A DNA stretch of 64,000 bases, from NCBI GenBank assembly GCA_013397455.1, contig VYZB01000524.1, positions 310,001-374,000 of the forward strand. The letters run 5' to 3'. The notes under the pieces are model-generated. The model worked only from the letters and a program-made list of their open reading frames with translations, ran no database searches and had not been told where the DNA came from. Both the position numbers and the translations under genes were made by a program. Positions 35,327 to 46,650 of this stretch are shown in pieces. Numbering within the stretch: position 1 is the stretch's first letter; each line of letters opens with the position of its first letter. Source of the DNA: Crotophaga sulcirostris. Taxonomy: Eukaryota; Chordata; Aves; Cuculiformes; Crotophagidae.

Positions 35327-38103
35327 CCAAGAAAGAGACAAAAAAACTCCACAATAAATCTTTCCTACTTGCATTGTGCTAAGTTGTGGCTCTGGAGCTG
35401 GGCCGCTGGTGCATAACTGGGGGTGGCTGCACGGCTGGAGTGCAAGCAGACTGTCCTGAGAGGAGACAGTGGAGAAGGCTGCAGTGATTGCATTGTGATA
35501 CAGAAGAAGTGTTAGAGCTAATCCACTGCCATCTGTCTTTATTTTGCTAACCCGTTCAGTTGGACGCCACAGAAGTGCATTCACAGCAGATGAGCTGGGA
35601 GAGCCGTGGCATGGCAGCTCTTGGATTACTGGCATGAAAAGAATCCTTTTGTTCACAAGCCAGGAAGATTAGCTGCTGCCATGTCTGTGTCTGGTTTGTA
35701 GGACAAGAAAGAGAAGATGCAGCTCTCTTGCTGCCTTGGCCACTGCTTTGTGGCATCTCAGCTCTAGCTCTTTTCTCACCTCCCTCTTGCTTTATCCTTC
35801 TTCTGTTCCTTCCTTCCTGCTCTCTCCTCATCTCAAGCTTTCTCTGTCTTTTCCATCTGCTTCTCTCCTCTCTTGGCAACTTCTCTGCTTCTGCTTGAGT
35901 GCACATGATATCCCTTCTCTTCCCTGAGTTCAGGCGGGCAACAGAAAAGTTCAGCGCAGCACAAGGCTCCTCTCCACCGAGGTGCTTTACCTGCGGCCCC
36001 TGCTGCGAGAAAAATTGGCTGGCACCACCTGATCCCAGGCAATTTTGCTCACAGCAGGCGCTGGGGATAAAGCACTTCAGTGCAAGGCGCTCTGTTGTTC
36101 CTAATGGTGGGGCTGCCAGCGCCAGGTGGGCGAGTGGCTGCTCGTCGGGCCGCCTTCGGGAGAGCAGAGTTGGAGAGGAAGTAGGACCAGCCTGCCCAGG
36201 CCCCATGGCCATGCGCCGCTGCAGGCTCCAGGGTGGCATGACCCATTTAGCATCTCTCCAAATGACTTCAGGCATGTCGTGACCTGACTTTGAAAACCGC
36301 TTCTCTCAGCAGACACAAAAGCCCTCTGCGTCCTTTAATTTCATGAGTGACACACTGGAAGGAGATGCCCTTCGCATGCCCTCCCTGCTGTCCCTGCAGC
36401 TTCTCTGCAGCGTTACCTATGCAGAGCACGAGGGCAAATCCAGTCCTTTCTGGTTTAGGGGCGGAGGCACAGCCCCCAGCTCCAGGGCACCAGTGTAGGA
36501 TGGTACATCTGCATCCTGCACACTGGGCAGTGCCTGCAGGCTCGATGGGGAAGGTCCTGCCTCCTATACCTCCACACCCGGACTTTGCCAGTTTGGGTCC
36601 CAGCAGGACCTCCAGGTCCATCAGAGATCAGAGTTGCCTCCTGCTAACTTCTCCCAGGAAGAGTTCAAAGCGTGGAAGTGAGACAGGACAGGGAGAAGAG
36701 AGATGGGAAGAGTTCTTGTTCCTCCATCGCCCTGTCCCAGCTGCAGAGCTGACCATGCAGGTTCAGCTACAGTCGCACTTCCCTTAGCAGGGCTCTCAGA
36801 GGACTGGCACAACGTGCACCCCACAACCAGGCTTGGTCCAGGCAGATTAACCTTGGGGCTACATTCCCAGACAGATGCTGGGGAATGGAACCTTTCCCTC
36901 CAAGCTACTGGGGAAATGCAGCCTCGTACCAGCCTGGATGGCCTTCAGAAATGGCTGGGGACACTCACAACCTGCTCAGTGGTGTGCAAGAGTCCCAAAC
37001 ACACTCTTATAATATCCTGAACTCTGTCCTAGACACTGCAATGATCAGAATCTGTGCCACAGCCAGCACCCCCAAATGCAGCACAATGCTATGCATGCAG
37101 AGTCTTGGACAGGGCTTGGACGTAAAGGAAAGCATTTGGTTGCTTCAGGTGTTGTCAGAACCCTCACTAACAGAGGTGAAAACTCACTCAAGTGGAAAAA
37201 TCCCCTGGAAATGGGTCTCTCAGTAGTGCCTGACACAGGTGCTGAGGATGAGAGCAATGGTGAGCCTCCAGGAGCCAAGCTGCTCCTGCCCCTCCTGATA
37301 CTGACTCCTCTGCATCCTTCACAGCTACCTCTGACTTTCAATCCACAGTCATGAGAAAACTTCATAATATACCTGACTAGGGAAGGGTTTGGGTCATATA
37401 CAGATGGATGGAAGGAAATTAATTTTCTGCTTGGGCACTGAATCGTTCTAGGAGAAGACCTTCATCTCACACTTCAGCTCACTGGACCGTGCAGGCCGGT
37501 TGGATTTCCTCGTGTGACACTGCAGGGGGCTGTTTGGGCCCTTCACAATCAAATAAGAGTCAGAGATACATAAACGATGAGAAATGAGAACCCTTCCTTC
37601 CTTGCAGAGTGAAAAAACTCCCGTTGACGAGAACACAGCTAGAATTTGTCTCCCATGGTTTTGAGACCTGGTCGGTAATTTGGGAGTCCCAGTGCCTCCA
37701 AAGCCCAGCAAATTCACCAGCCTGGAGGTGTCCAGCACCTCATGCTGGCCAAGTGTTTTAGGGTGCTTTGAGCCAGGTACCTGCAATCACCAGCAGTCTG
37801 TGAAATGTGAACTAGAAATGCAGGGACATCCATTGTTGCTTTATACCATCTCCTTAGAGCCAAGAGGGGATCTCATTCCCTTGTGCATCACATCCCTGTG
37901 CTGCCTCTGAAGCTGGACAGTCAGGGTCTTTCCTGTTCTCCATGGCAGAGCTGGTACCTCTGCAGCCAGGTGAGGCCATAATGCCTGCAGTTTTCCACTT
38001 CAAAATATTCTTGCAAGTGGACGTCCAGAAACAGCAGTCACCTTCCCAGTCCCTCCCTGCTCCCTGAAGCTTGGAAGGAAGATCACTGCCACATTTGTAT
38101 GGT
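35327..38103. other. No supported gene; pyrimidine-rich tract 35760-35880
   Basis: A 239-codon minus frame (35556-36275) crosses a long T/C-rich low-complexity tract that produces its R/K/E-rich middle. No domain is recognised. The CpG content is mildly raised around 36050-36200. Confidence 0.4.
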
Positions 38104-38745
38104 CATAGAATCATAGGATCATGGAATGGTTTGAGTTGGAAGGGACCTCAAAGCCCATCCAGTTCCAGCCCCCCTGCCATGGGCAGGGACACCTCCCACT
38201 GCATCAGGGGGCTCCCAGCCCCATCCAACCTGGCCTTCAACACCTCCAGGGATGGGGCAGCCACCTCTGCTCTGGGCAACCTGGGACAGGGCCTCCCCAC
38301 CTTCACAGGAAAACATTTCTCCCTAAGTTCTCATCTCAGTCTCCCCTCCTGCAGCTTAAAATCATTTCCTCTCATCCAGCTCCTGATCAAGAGCCCCTCC
38401 CCAGCTTTCCTGGAGCCCCTTTCAGTACTGGAGGCTGCTCTAAGGTCTCCCCACAGCCTTCTCTTCTCCAGGCTGAACAACCCCAGCTCTCTCAGCCTGT
38501 CCTCGTACAGGAGGTGCTCCAGCCCTTGGATCATCTCCATGGCCACCTCTGGACTCTCTCCAACAGCTCCAGGTCCTTCTTTGCTGAGGACTCCAGAACT
38601 GGACTCTCTCCAACAGCTCCAGGTGGGGTCTCCCCAGAGCGGAGCAGAGGGGCAGAATCCCCTCCCTCCCCTGCTGGTCCCACTGCTCTGGATGAGGCCC
38701 AGGACATGGTTTGGCTTTCTGGGCTGTGGGCACGGCCATGGGTCT
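38104..38745 (-). mobile_element. CR1 antisense with local duplication
   Basis: Tail, 3' UTR and ORF2 C-terminus in antisense. The segment 'ggactctctccaacagctcc' occurs twice (38551 and 38601), replacing part of the normal text between the two places. Long frames on both strands here (for example 38121-39071) are read through CR1 antisense and are not genes. Confidence 0.93.
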
Positions 38746-39923
38746 GTCCCAGTCTGTCCTCCCAAGGGCTGAATCCCTGTCCAGCAGCAGCCGAGGAGCC
38801 ACAGAACAGGGGATGCGCCTGTCCGTGTGCAGTCGGGAGCTTCTCCTGTGCCCGAGGTGGGATGGCAGGTCCAGCATCGGGGCACGAGGAGCGGCTGGGA
38901 GTCGGGCACAGCTGGTGGGGTCCCTGTGCTGGAGTAGTCACCGCAGGGTGGGGGGGGCTGCCAGGTGTTTGGTCCCCACACACAGGACATGGGACGTGCG
39001 GGGTCATCGCTCCCCACCTGGGCTGGGCTGGGGGTGGCCCTGCCAGCACCCCTGGATCAGATGGGAGCTGAAGGGCTGCCTAGCTCTCCGTGACTCAGCA
39101 ATAATGCTTTGGGTAGTTAACATTTCATTATCATTTTTAAAGGCTAAGTGGCTTTTACCACCTGAGAAGTATATTAATGGCCCCAGTAAAACACTCCCCT
39201 GAGTGCCCTAATGTTTCTCTTATATCGATTCATTTCCCCCCTCCCCCCTTTCCTTCTTTCTTTTTTAAAACATTTTTTCTCTCGCCCTGCATGTGTTCAC
39301 CATTATGAAAAATACACACTCATTTATATGGTGCAGACAGGGGGAATAAAGCTGTTCTCCAACTAATAACGCTGCTGAATCCTCCCCTCCTCACTTGCTT
39401 ATTACTCCCCACAGCAGAGACAAGAGGCAGATGGTGACAAATACCTTCCCAGCCCCCACAGCTGATCCGCTTAGGTGCTGAAGCACAAGGGGAGATTCTT
39501 GGGGTTTGGGGTTCCTTCAGCCTCTGGAAACCTCCTTTTCCCTTGGGCTACGCTGCTGCCTGCATCTTGTCCCCCATGCAGAGCCTGTGTCCCAGGATGG
39601 GGACACTGTGTGAAGGTCCTGTAGCATCCATCCGGATTGCTACACAAGAGACCAAGGAGAAAGTAGTTTGGTGATGGGTTTCAGGGATAAGGGGATGGCC
39701 CAGGGCTGAATTAAAAGAAAGAACCGAAATGAGAGTTCTCATCATTTGCCAGGGCAGAACTGAGCAGAGGGATGTGGAAGTGCTGTTTGGTTGGGATCTG
39801 CCTTTACTGGCATCCTGCTTGCAGCTCAGATGGACATCACGCATGGGGCACTTGGTCACAGTTGACTACAGACAGCACTGGCTCTTCTTCTTCCCAGGAA
39901 GCTTGTTCTTGGTACCAGCAGCA
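38746..39923. other. No gene; possible conserved block ~39085-39240
   Basis: At 39085-39240 there is a TGACTCAGCA (MAF/AP-1-like) site followed by several TAAT cores in otherwise mixed DNA. It is a candidate conserved enhancer on appearance only. Confidence 0.3.
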
Positions 39924-40802
39924 CAGAATCATAGACTCATGGAATGGTTTGGGTTGGAAGGAACATCAAAGCCCGTCCAGTTCCACCCCCTGCCATGGGG
40001 AGGGACACCTCCCACTGCATCAGCAGCCTCAAAGCCCCATCCAACCTGGCCTTGAACACCTCCAGGGATGGGGCAGCCAACACTGCTCTGGGCAACCTGG
40101 GCCAGGGCCTCCTCACCCTCACAGGAAAACATTTCTCCCTAAGATCTCATCTCAATCTCCCCTCTTGCAGCTCAAAACCATTCCCCCTCGTCCTATCCCT
40201 GCACTCCCTGATCAAGAGTCCTTCCCCAGCTTTCCTGGAGCCCCTTTCAGCACTGGAGGCTGCTCTAAGATCTCCCTGCAGCCTTCTCTTTTCCAGGCTG
40301 AGCAATCCCAGCTCTCTCAGCCTGTCCTTGTACAGGAAGTGCTCCAGCCCTCAGATCATCTCCGTGGCCTCCTCTGGACTGTCTCCAACAGCTCCATGTC
40401 CTTCCTGTCCTGAGGACTCCAGAACTGAACACAGGGCTCCAGGTGGGGTCTCGCCAGAGCAGAGGAGAGGGACAGAATCCCCTCCCTGGCCCTGCTGCTC
40501 CCACTGCTTTGGATGCAGCCCAGGACATGGCTGGCTCATGTTGAACTTCTCATCCACAAGCACATGAATTTCATCTCTTCAGGGCTGCTCCCAATACATT
40601 CCCCACCCAGTCTGTATTTGTGCTTGGGATTGCCCTGACCCCAGTGCAGGACCTTGCCCTTGACCTTGGTGAACTCCATGAGGTTTGCACAGCTCCACCT
40701 TTCCAGCCTGCTCAGGTCCCTTTGGATGACATCGCTTACTTCCACCATGGTGAGGATGCCATACAGCTTGGTGTCACTGGCAAACTTGCTGAGGGTGCAC
40801 GA
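39924..40802 (-). mobile_element. CR1 antisense, ~880 bp
   Basis: It runs from the tail (agaatcatagactcatgg) through the 3' UTR and ORF2 C-terminus. It extends up to the region following the catalytic motif (plus-strand 'cttggtgtcactggcaaac', equal to FASDTKL on the minus strand). The FADD motif therefore reads FASD, with Asp to Ser at the first catalytic Asp. The 3' part of the frame is broken. Confidence 0.93.
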
Positions 40803-41518
40803 AATGCATGATGCTCTGTGGGCAGCACATGGATCTCCTGCACCACTGCTGTTCTCCTCTGCCCCTTTGAAGTCACCATCCTCATGCAAAGGTTCAGCTC
40901 TACCCAGCATCAGCCTGCTCAGTCCTCTTCTGTACGTGGGCTGCAGGCCTAGGACAAAGCTGCATTGCCAACACCATCTTCCCCTGGTTCTCCAAGCAAA
41001 GTCTGCACCTCCTTTTCTTAACTCTCTTACAGTTCAGGGACAAATTAATATGCATTGATTATCAGTATTTTAAAGCCTTCTGTAGCCTCCAAAAAGCTGC
41101 CCAGCATTCCCATCACAAAGGTGCCTGTTTGTCTGTCTCTGCAACGACACACAGCAAAAGAGCCACCTCTCCCTGCACAGCACATCTTGCGCTGACCTAT
41201 AGTTAATGATTTTATAGACTTATTACAGCCAGCGTAGGCTTTTTGCATTTCCCTCAGGGTGAAGCATCACAACAGAGAGTCAGAGGCATCATCCTCCCCA
41301 GGAACACATTCCCAGCAGCCAGGTCATTGCCTGCTCTGCCCTGTCTCTCCTTCCCCATGGAGTGGCTGCAGTCCCCTAGGTTTTGCTGGCTTCGAGCTCC
41401 CCCGCTTCTCACACACTGCTGTAGAGCTACTCAAGGCCAACCCACCCCAGCATCCCCCTCCACCTCCCCTATAGTGTATCTGACTTACAGCCCTTCAAGC
41501 TCTCTGAGCTATACCTCT
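40803..41518. other. No gene; possible conserved block ~41040-41260
   Basis: Rich in homeodomain-like sites (attaatatgcattgattatc, tagttaatgattttatag). No ORF with features. Confidence 0.32.
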
Positions 41519-41785
41519 GAGCTTCATCAGGGGAGGTTTAGGCTTGATATTAGGAAAAAATTCTTCCCTGAAAGGGTGACTGGCCATTGGAATGCGCTGC
41601 CCGGGGAGGTGGTGGAGTCGCCAACCCTGGAGGTGTTTAAGAGGAGATTGGATGAGGCACTCAGTGCCATGGTTTCGATGATGGGTTGGTGTTGGTGTTA
41701 CTGCTGGGTTACAGGTTGGACTCAATGATCTCAAAGGTCCTTTCCAACCTTGTGATACTGTGATATTGTGATACTGTGATCATGC
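41519..41785 (+). mobile_element. CR1 3' fragment, ATACTGTG-tail type
   Basis: Sense CR1 from 'gagcttcatcaggggagg' to a tail of GTGATACT/GTGATATT units. Near-identical in order to the copy at 194-543. Confidence 0.94.
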
Positions 41786-42546
41786 TATTTTCAAGGGTTA
41801 AACTAACTTCTCCAAAGACCCAGTCCCTCATGCATGGATGCCTCCTACTAAAAAAGGTGAACATTTGTCCTGAATGCAACCTAATCAACCCTGTGTTCAA
41901 CTGTACAGCATGCAGGGACCTCCTGAGCAGCAGCCTCATTCCAGCCCTGCAACCTTGGCCTCATGTCCAAGAGCCCAGCAGTATCCCATCTCACTCTGCC
42001 TGACCCTGGTGAGCACACATGTTGCTCTGCCCACGTTTTTTCCCAGAATCTCTCTCAATGCAGAAACAGAAGATGCCATCTTCCACCTGGCTCCTGGGAT
42101 GCCTCCGTCATCCTCAAGAAATAAGAAAAATGGGGGAGTTCATCTTTCATCCATGCTCAGCAGTGAGGAGTGAAACAGAGGCAGAAGCCTCCGCTCTGTG
42201 TCAGCTGCAGGAGCGGCTCCAGGCTGGCATGAAAAGACAGGTACAGGAGGAGTCAGGATGTCTCTCTACTCCTGAGATCCTCCCCACCTACAAATGCAAC
42301 CCCCAAATTCCTGGATGCTACCTGTTCCCCAGATCAGGCAGCAGCCTCCAGACCCCGATGTGGCTGCTGCTGCTGGGCCCCACTGTGCAGGACCTGCCCT
42401 GTTCCCAGGGGCACACACGCTGTGCTGTGAGCTCCCCCGTGCCAACGGGCCAGGGTAGAACAACTGCTGAGTGAGGAGCTATTCCACCATGGGTTCATGC
42501 ATGGCAGTGTCTCAAGCTTGATGGCAATGGGAGGCTGTGAAAAGAT
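41786..42546. other. No gene seen
   Basis: A 151-codon plus frame (42019-42474) overlaps frames on the other strand and shows no known feature. Confidence 0.4.
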
Positions 42547-42650
42547 AATCACAGAATCATAGAATTATTGAGGTTGGAAAAGACCTCTAAGCTCGTCCAG
42601 TCTGTCAGACCAACTCCACCCTGCCCAGCCCAACCCACTCCATGATTCTA
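42547..42650 (-). mobile_element. CR1 tail, 'GGAAAAGACCTCTAAG' subtype
   Basis: Short antisense CR1 3' UTR. The right end carries 'ccatgattctatgatctc', a sense-type CR1 tail. A second tail in opposite orientation, or a rearrangement, may be involved. Confidence 0.8.
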
Positions 42651-42798
42651 TGATCTCTCCATCCCTGATTTTTACCAGAAGTCACGGGAAAAAAAGGTGA
42701 GGAAGACTTTGGACAAAGCTGTGTTTAATTTGGCACTAGTGGCACCAAAGCCCACCATGCAACGGAACCCATCAGTCATGCACCTCATTATTGCCAGT
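42651..42798. other. Spacer between CR1 tails
   Basis: Nothing recognised. Confidence 0.4.
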
Positions 42799-42971
42799 CA
42801 TAGAATCATGGAATTATGGAATCATTTGGGTTGGAAGGGAACTTAAGGCCCCATCCAGTTCCACCCCCCCTGCCATGGGCAGGGTCACCTCCCACTGGAT
42901 CAGGGTGCTCAAAGCCCCATCTAACCTGGCCTTGAACACCTCCAGGGATGGGGCAGCCACCACTGCTCTGT
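42799..42971 (-). mobile_element. CR1 3' UTR antisense fragment
   Basis: Tail (catagaatcatggaatt) and 3' UTR ending at 'gccaccactgctctg'. Confidence 0.92.
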
Positions 42972-43616
42972 CAGAAGACATGATTTTTACAGATGGCAGG
43001 GATGGACCTGGGGATACTTCAAGCCCTTTTTTTTTCCAACAGGGTAACAGTATCCAAGCCAGATTTCAGACTTCCATCTTTTCCTGAAAGTTTTTTGCTC
43101 TGTTTCCATTCTCAAAGTTTTTCATACAGATTGGCAGTTCAGTTACAGCCACTTTAAGGTCGTTTTTAGGCTGCATAACACTGTACAGCATCACAAGTCC
43201 ATGGTTCCTACTGCCCAGCCACAGATGCTCCATTTCCAGAATCCTCAGTTTTTCCCTGTCCCTAAAATTGGAGAATCAATCTCCTTCTGGCATTTACTCT
43301 TCAACAGGCAAAGCTTCAATTCTTTGCTGCTTTCTAAATGACCTTTCCCCATCTTGTCATGATCCCCTATCTAAACTATGCAGGACAGACAACTTCTTTC
43401 CATTGTCTCTAACATTTTTTGATATAAAACAGATTTCTCATCTCTGATGCATAACACCTTTTCTCACCCAGGTTTTTACTGTTTCAGGTGAGCTGTAGAA
43501 AGGAGCTTTAGCAGGTTCTTTTTCTCAGTACTTCTCCCCTCTAGAGGCTTACAGGTTGCTCCATGCATTGCTCAGCCTTCTGGGAGGGAGGCTGCAGGTG
43601 TCCTTAAGAACCACCA
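42972..43616. other. No gene seen
   Basis: AT-rich DNA to the left of the hybrid element. No recognisable feature. Confidence 0.4.
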
Positions 43617-44034
43617 AACTTTGCTCCAGCCCAAAGGGACTTGACCGTCCCCTCCTCTCTGCCAGATCCTGACATCCTTTGCACAGATATCCTGACCTCA
43701 GGCTCTCTGCGTGCCAGGCAGAGGTGGGCACCCCTGTGCATCCAACAGCTCTGGAGAGAGGAGCAGGGACTGCGTGTGGAGCAAGAACACAGCAGCAGTG
43801 GGAAGAAAGGGAGGAGGGTTTTACCACACCAGCCAGGATCGAGTCACAACTTTGACAGCTCGCTTGGATGAGCCCCCTGAGCTGCCTCCAGAGCAGCCCC
43901 TGTTGAACCCATGGGCTCTCAGACCTGACCATCTCTTCCATTTCATCCTGGAGGCTTTAGAAGCCAACGCTGCACACATCAGCAGTGCCACAACTATTGA
44001 GGAAGTCATCTGTTTAAGGATTATTGTGGCATAG
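43617..44034 (+). CDS. Unknown module with 107-codon frame, copy A
   Basis: A ~415-bp non-CR1 module, present again in inverted orientation at 52998-53412. The frame runs 43711-44034. It opens with GTG where copy B has ATG, and ends in TAG at 44032-44034, directly before CR1 sequence. An in-frame TGA (43693-43695) lies upstream, and a strong splice-acceptor-like string (cctgacctcag, ending 43701) sits between that stop and the frame. It could therefore be a terminal exon beginning at 43702. The predicted peptide has an acidic, proline-rich middle (LDEPPELPPEQ) and a hydrophobic/helical C-terminal half (HLFHFILEALEANAAH). No signal peptide or known motif is seen. By hand alignment, 10 of 13 differences between copies are silent, which supports real coding. 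The family is unknown to me. It may be a captured host exon or element-encoded. Confidence 0.5.
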
Positions 44035-44206
44035 ATTGTCCAGGGGAGTGGTGGCTGCCCCATCCCTGGAGGTGTTCAAGGCCAGGTTGGATGGGGCTTG
44101 GAGCCCCCTGATCCAGTGGGAGGTGTCTCTGCCCATGGCAGGGGGGTGTGGAATTGGATGGGCTTTAAGGTCCCTTCCAACCCAAACCATTCAATGATTC
44201 TGTGGT
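44035..44206 (+). mobile_element. CR1 3' UTR fused to module copy A
   Basis: Sense CR1 from the 'attgtccaggggagtggtgg' box to the degenerate end 'attcaatgattctgtgg'. It follows the module without a gap. It differs from the CR1 part of copy B by about 6 percent by my count. Confidence 0.92.
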
Positions 44207-46369
44207 TGTAGGGGCATAGTAAGGACCATTTATTCCCAACAGCTGGGCCTCCAGTGGTCCATCGTGCCCTCCATTTCAGTGTCCACAAATGATTCCCTGG
44301 AAACCTCGCAGCCTCACCAGTCCCTCTCTCCATCTTGCCTGCTCCCCACTGGCTTCTTAAAGCATTCCCCTCCTCTCTTCCCTCTGTGTGGCCCCTTTCC
44401 TACCCAGCTCCTGCTTCTTCCATCACCTCAAGCTCAAAGACACACTGTTGGCGCAGAGGGGACACGGCTGCTAGGTGGATCTGCAAAACACAGTGCGGTG
44501 GGGAAGCTGGCTGAAACCAATGCCCAAGTCTACAGACTGTTGCATTCAGAACTGCTCTCCTGGAAGTGAGAAAATCTGGTCCCGATAGTAACACTTGGAT
44601 CGCTGCTTTGCAGAGATGGAACTCCTTTCTCCAGCTTCTGTTCTAACATGCGCGTTGCTGCCTGCTCCTGGAGGTGCAGTTCAGCTGCTGGGTGGAGGGA
44701 GTAGCCCAGGAGACTAAGTCAGCCTCACTCTGCAGCAAGCAGAGTCCCATTTTTCTCCCAAAAGTTGGCCAAATCCAGAGAGGTTCTGCCTCAGGGGAGG
44801 TTGTGCCTGGTTCCGGGCATATCCGACTCAGAAAACACTCCCACCCCTCAGCCTACAAACATTGCTTTTCATGGGAGTGGGAGATTTGGGGACTGAGAGT
44901 TGGGTACCATGGTCTCTATTTCTTTCACTTATCCCAGCCCCTGCTCCCTGGGGCCAGTGGCGGGGAGCAGGAGGGTGGAGCGATGCTCTCCATCAGCAGT
45001 TGCTGCAGCCACGCGGTGTCCTGGCAGGAGAAGGAGTCTCCCCTGGAACAGGACAGGCAGCTGCACACGTACAGTGGGATCCGGCTCACGCTGCAGCTGC
45101 AGTACGGGGTTGCCTGGCTGTGGGGCTTTCCGATTCACAGCCCTAATGCAACTTTAATGGCTTTTGCTGGTGCTGAATATTTATAAACCAGGAGCAAGTT
45201 CCTCCCCATCAACTGGGAGCTGCAAGGGCGAGAATGGACACACAACCATTCCCTCTCAGCATGGGGGTCTGTCCAGGACCCTTCCCACATGCTGGGCAGT
45301 GGGACCTGCCCTGTCCATCCACTTGGGAAGAGGAAGAAGCTGCAAACAAGGAGGACGCAGAGCTGAGCTGGCTGCAACACTGCTCCCTGCTCTTTCACTC
45401 CTACATCTCTGCCTAAATTTGTGGAAAACCACACAAGCTCACACCAGCCCAGCTCCCTCCCCTCTGCCATCTCCCCTCCCAGTATCCATTGCTGCTATAC
45501 CCGTGAGATGCCCAACCAGGGTCTCGTCCCCCTCCTCTGCTCCACTCAGCTTCCTCTTTCCTGCCCAACTCCTGGATCAGACATCTCCCTTCCTGAAACC
45601 TGAATCTCCTTGCCTCACTTTTGACTATTTCACAGGGCTCCTTCCCTTCCTTCTGCACATCCCACACCCTGGAGATGCCACTGGGACCTGGTGGCTGCGT
45701 GGTGTCTTCCTTCCTCCTAATGCATCCCACGGCATTTTGCAGGCAGGCCATGCAAACCACTGGTGCATGTGGGTGGCACGTCACGCCAGAGGACTCTGCC
45801 CACGAGAGTGGCAGGGAGACCCTCCTGGGACCCTCGTCCCAGCCCCGCAGACTCCATTTCTGCACACAGCAGCCCACATAAGACTTTTTCAGGAGAAAGA
45901 GCACACAGGAAAAATGTTTGTTCTCCCTTTTACCCAGTTTTTAAGGGATGTTCTAGTTATTGCTTAGGTTGTGGAATCTTTTGTGTGATGGCAGAATGAA
46001 AAATCACCCTGCTCTGGCTATCTGACCAATCCAGAGGGATCCCTGGGGATGTTACTTTGGGGTGCAGGTGCTTTCTGTTCCACCCAGCCTCCTTGGACCA
46101 CTTTTTCTGGAGAAGGGCAGGAGGAAAGCCCTCCTCCAGGGTGGAGGAATAGCTGGGGCAGGCTCAGACCCACCTGGGACAATGCTGCAGGGAGGAGCAG
46201 GGCTGGGCTCTGCTCCAGGCTTGCCTCACCTCGCACCAGGCGCTGCAGCAGAGGGGGTTTGGGAGGGGATCCTGAGGGCCAGGCTCATCCCCCCCTCCCC
46301 ATCCCCATGGCCCAGGGAGTGCCTGGTGGCCTGAGCCACCTCTTGCGGATCTTGTTTGAACCGTCAGCT
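44207..46369. other. No supported gene
   Basis: GC-rich unique-looking DNA. A 267-codon plus frame (45164-45967) is accompanied by open frames on other strands and has no known domain, so I treat it as chance. Confidence 0.4.
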
Positions 46370-46650
46370 GCAGCAATAAAAGCACCTCCCCTCCCCAGCC
46401 CTACATTAAAAGAGCCGGACCTAAAATTAATTTAGCCCTGCTCTTTGTTGTGGACAATACAGAGGGGATATTGTGTGTGGGGAGAGAAAGGCTTTTTGTT
46501 TGGGTGAGGAGACAGCAGCGGTCTGTTCTTGCGGACATCTGAAAACAAGGCTGAGAAGAGCAGCCCTTTAAGTTCGGCTGAAGCAAAAACACACAGCCCC
46601 ATCTCACAATTAAACACAGTATCAAACCGAGAAAGGATCAATTGAGCCTA
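46370..46650. promoter_or_regulatory. Candidate conserved non-coding element
   Basis: An AT/GC-mixed block inside GC-rich DNA. It has a palindromic homeodomain-type site (aattaattta near 46428) and facing SOX-like sites (ctttgttgtggacaatac). No ORF is supported. The call is by appearance only. Confidence 0.28.

Noticed and set aside
35556..36275. 239-codon minus frame with R/K/E-rich part
   Set aside because: The charged stretch is the complement of a T/C-rich low-complexity tract.
38121..39071. 316-codon plus frame
   Set aside because: Mostly CR1 antisense read in an arbitrary frame.
43549..43941. 130-codon minus frame across module copy A
   Set aside because: The silent-site pattern supports the plus-strand frame. 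The opposite frame is open as a shadow.
45164..45967. 267-codon frame
   Set aside because: No recognisable domain; other frames are also open; no homologous text visible.
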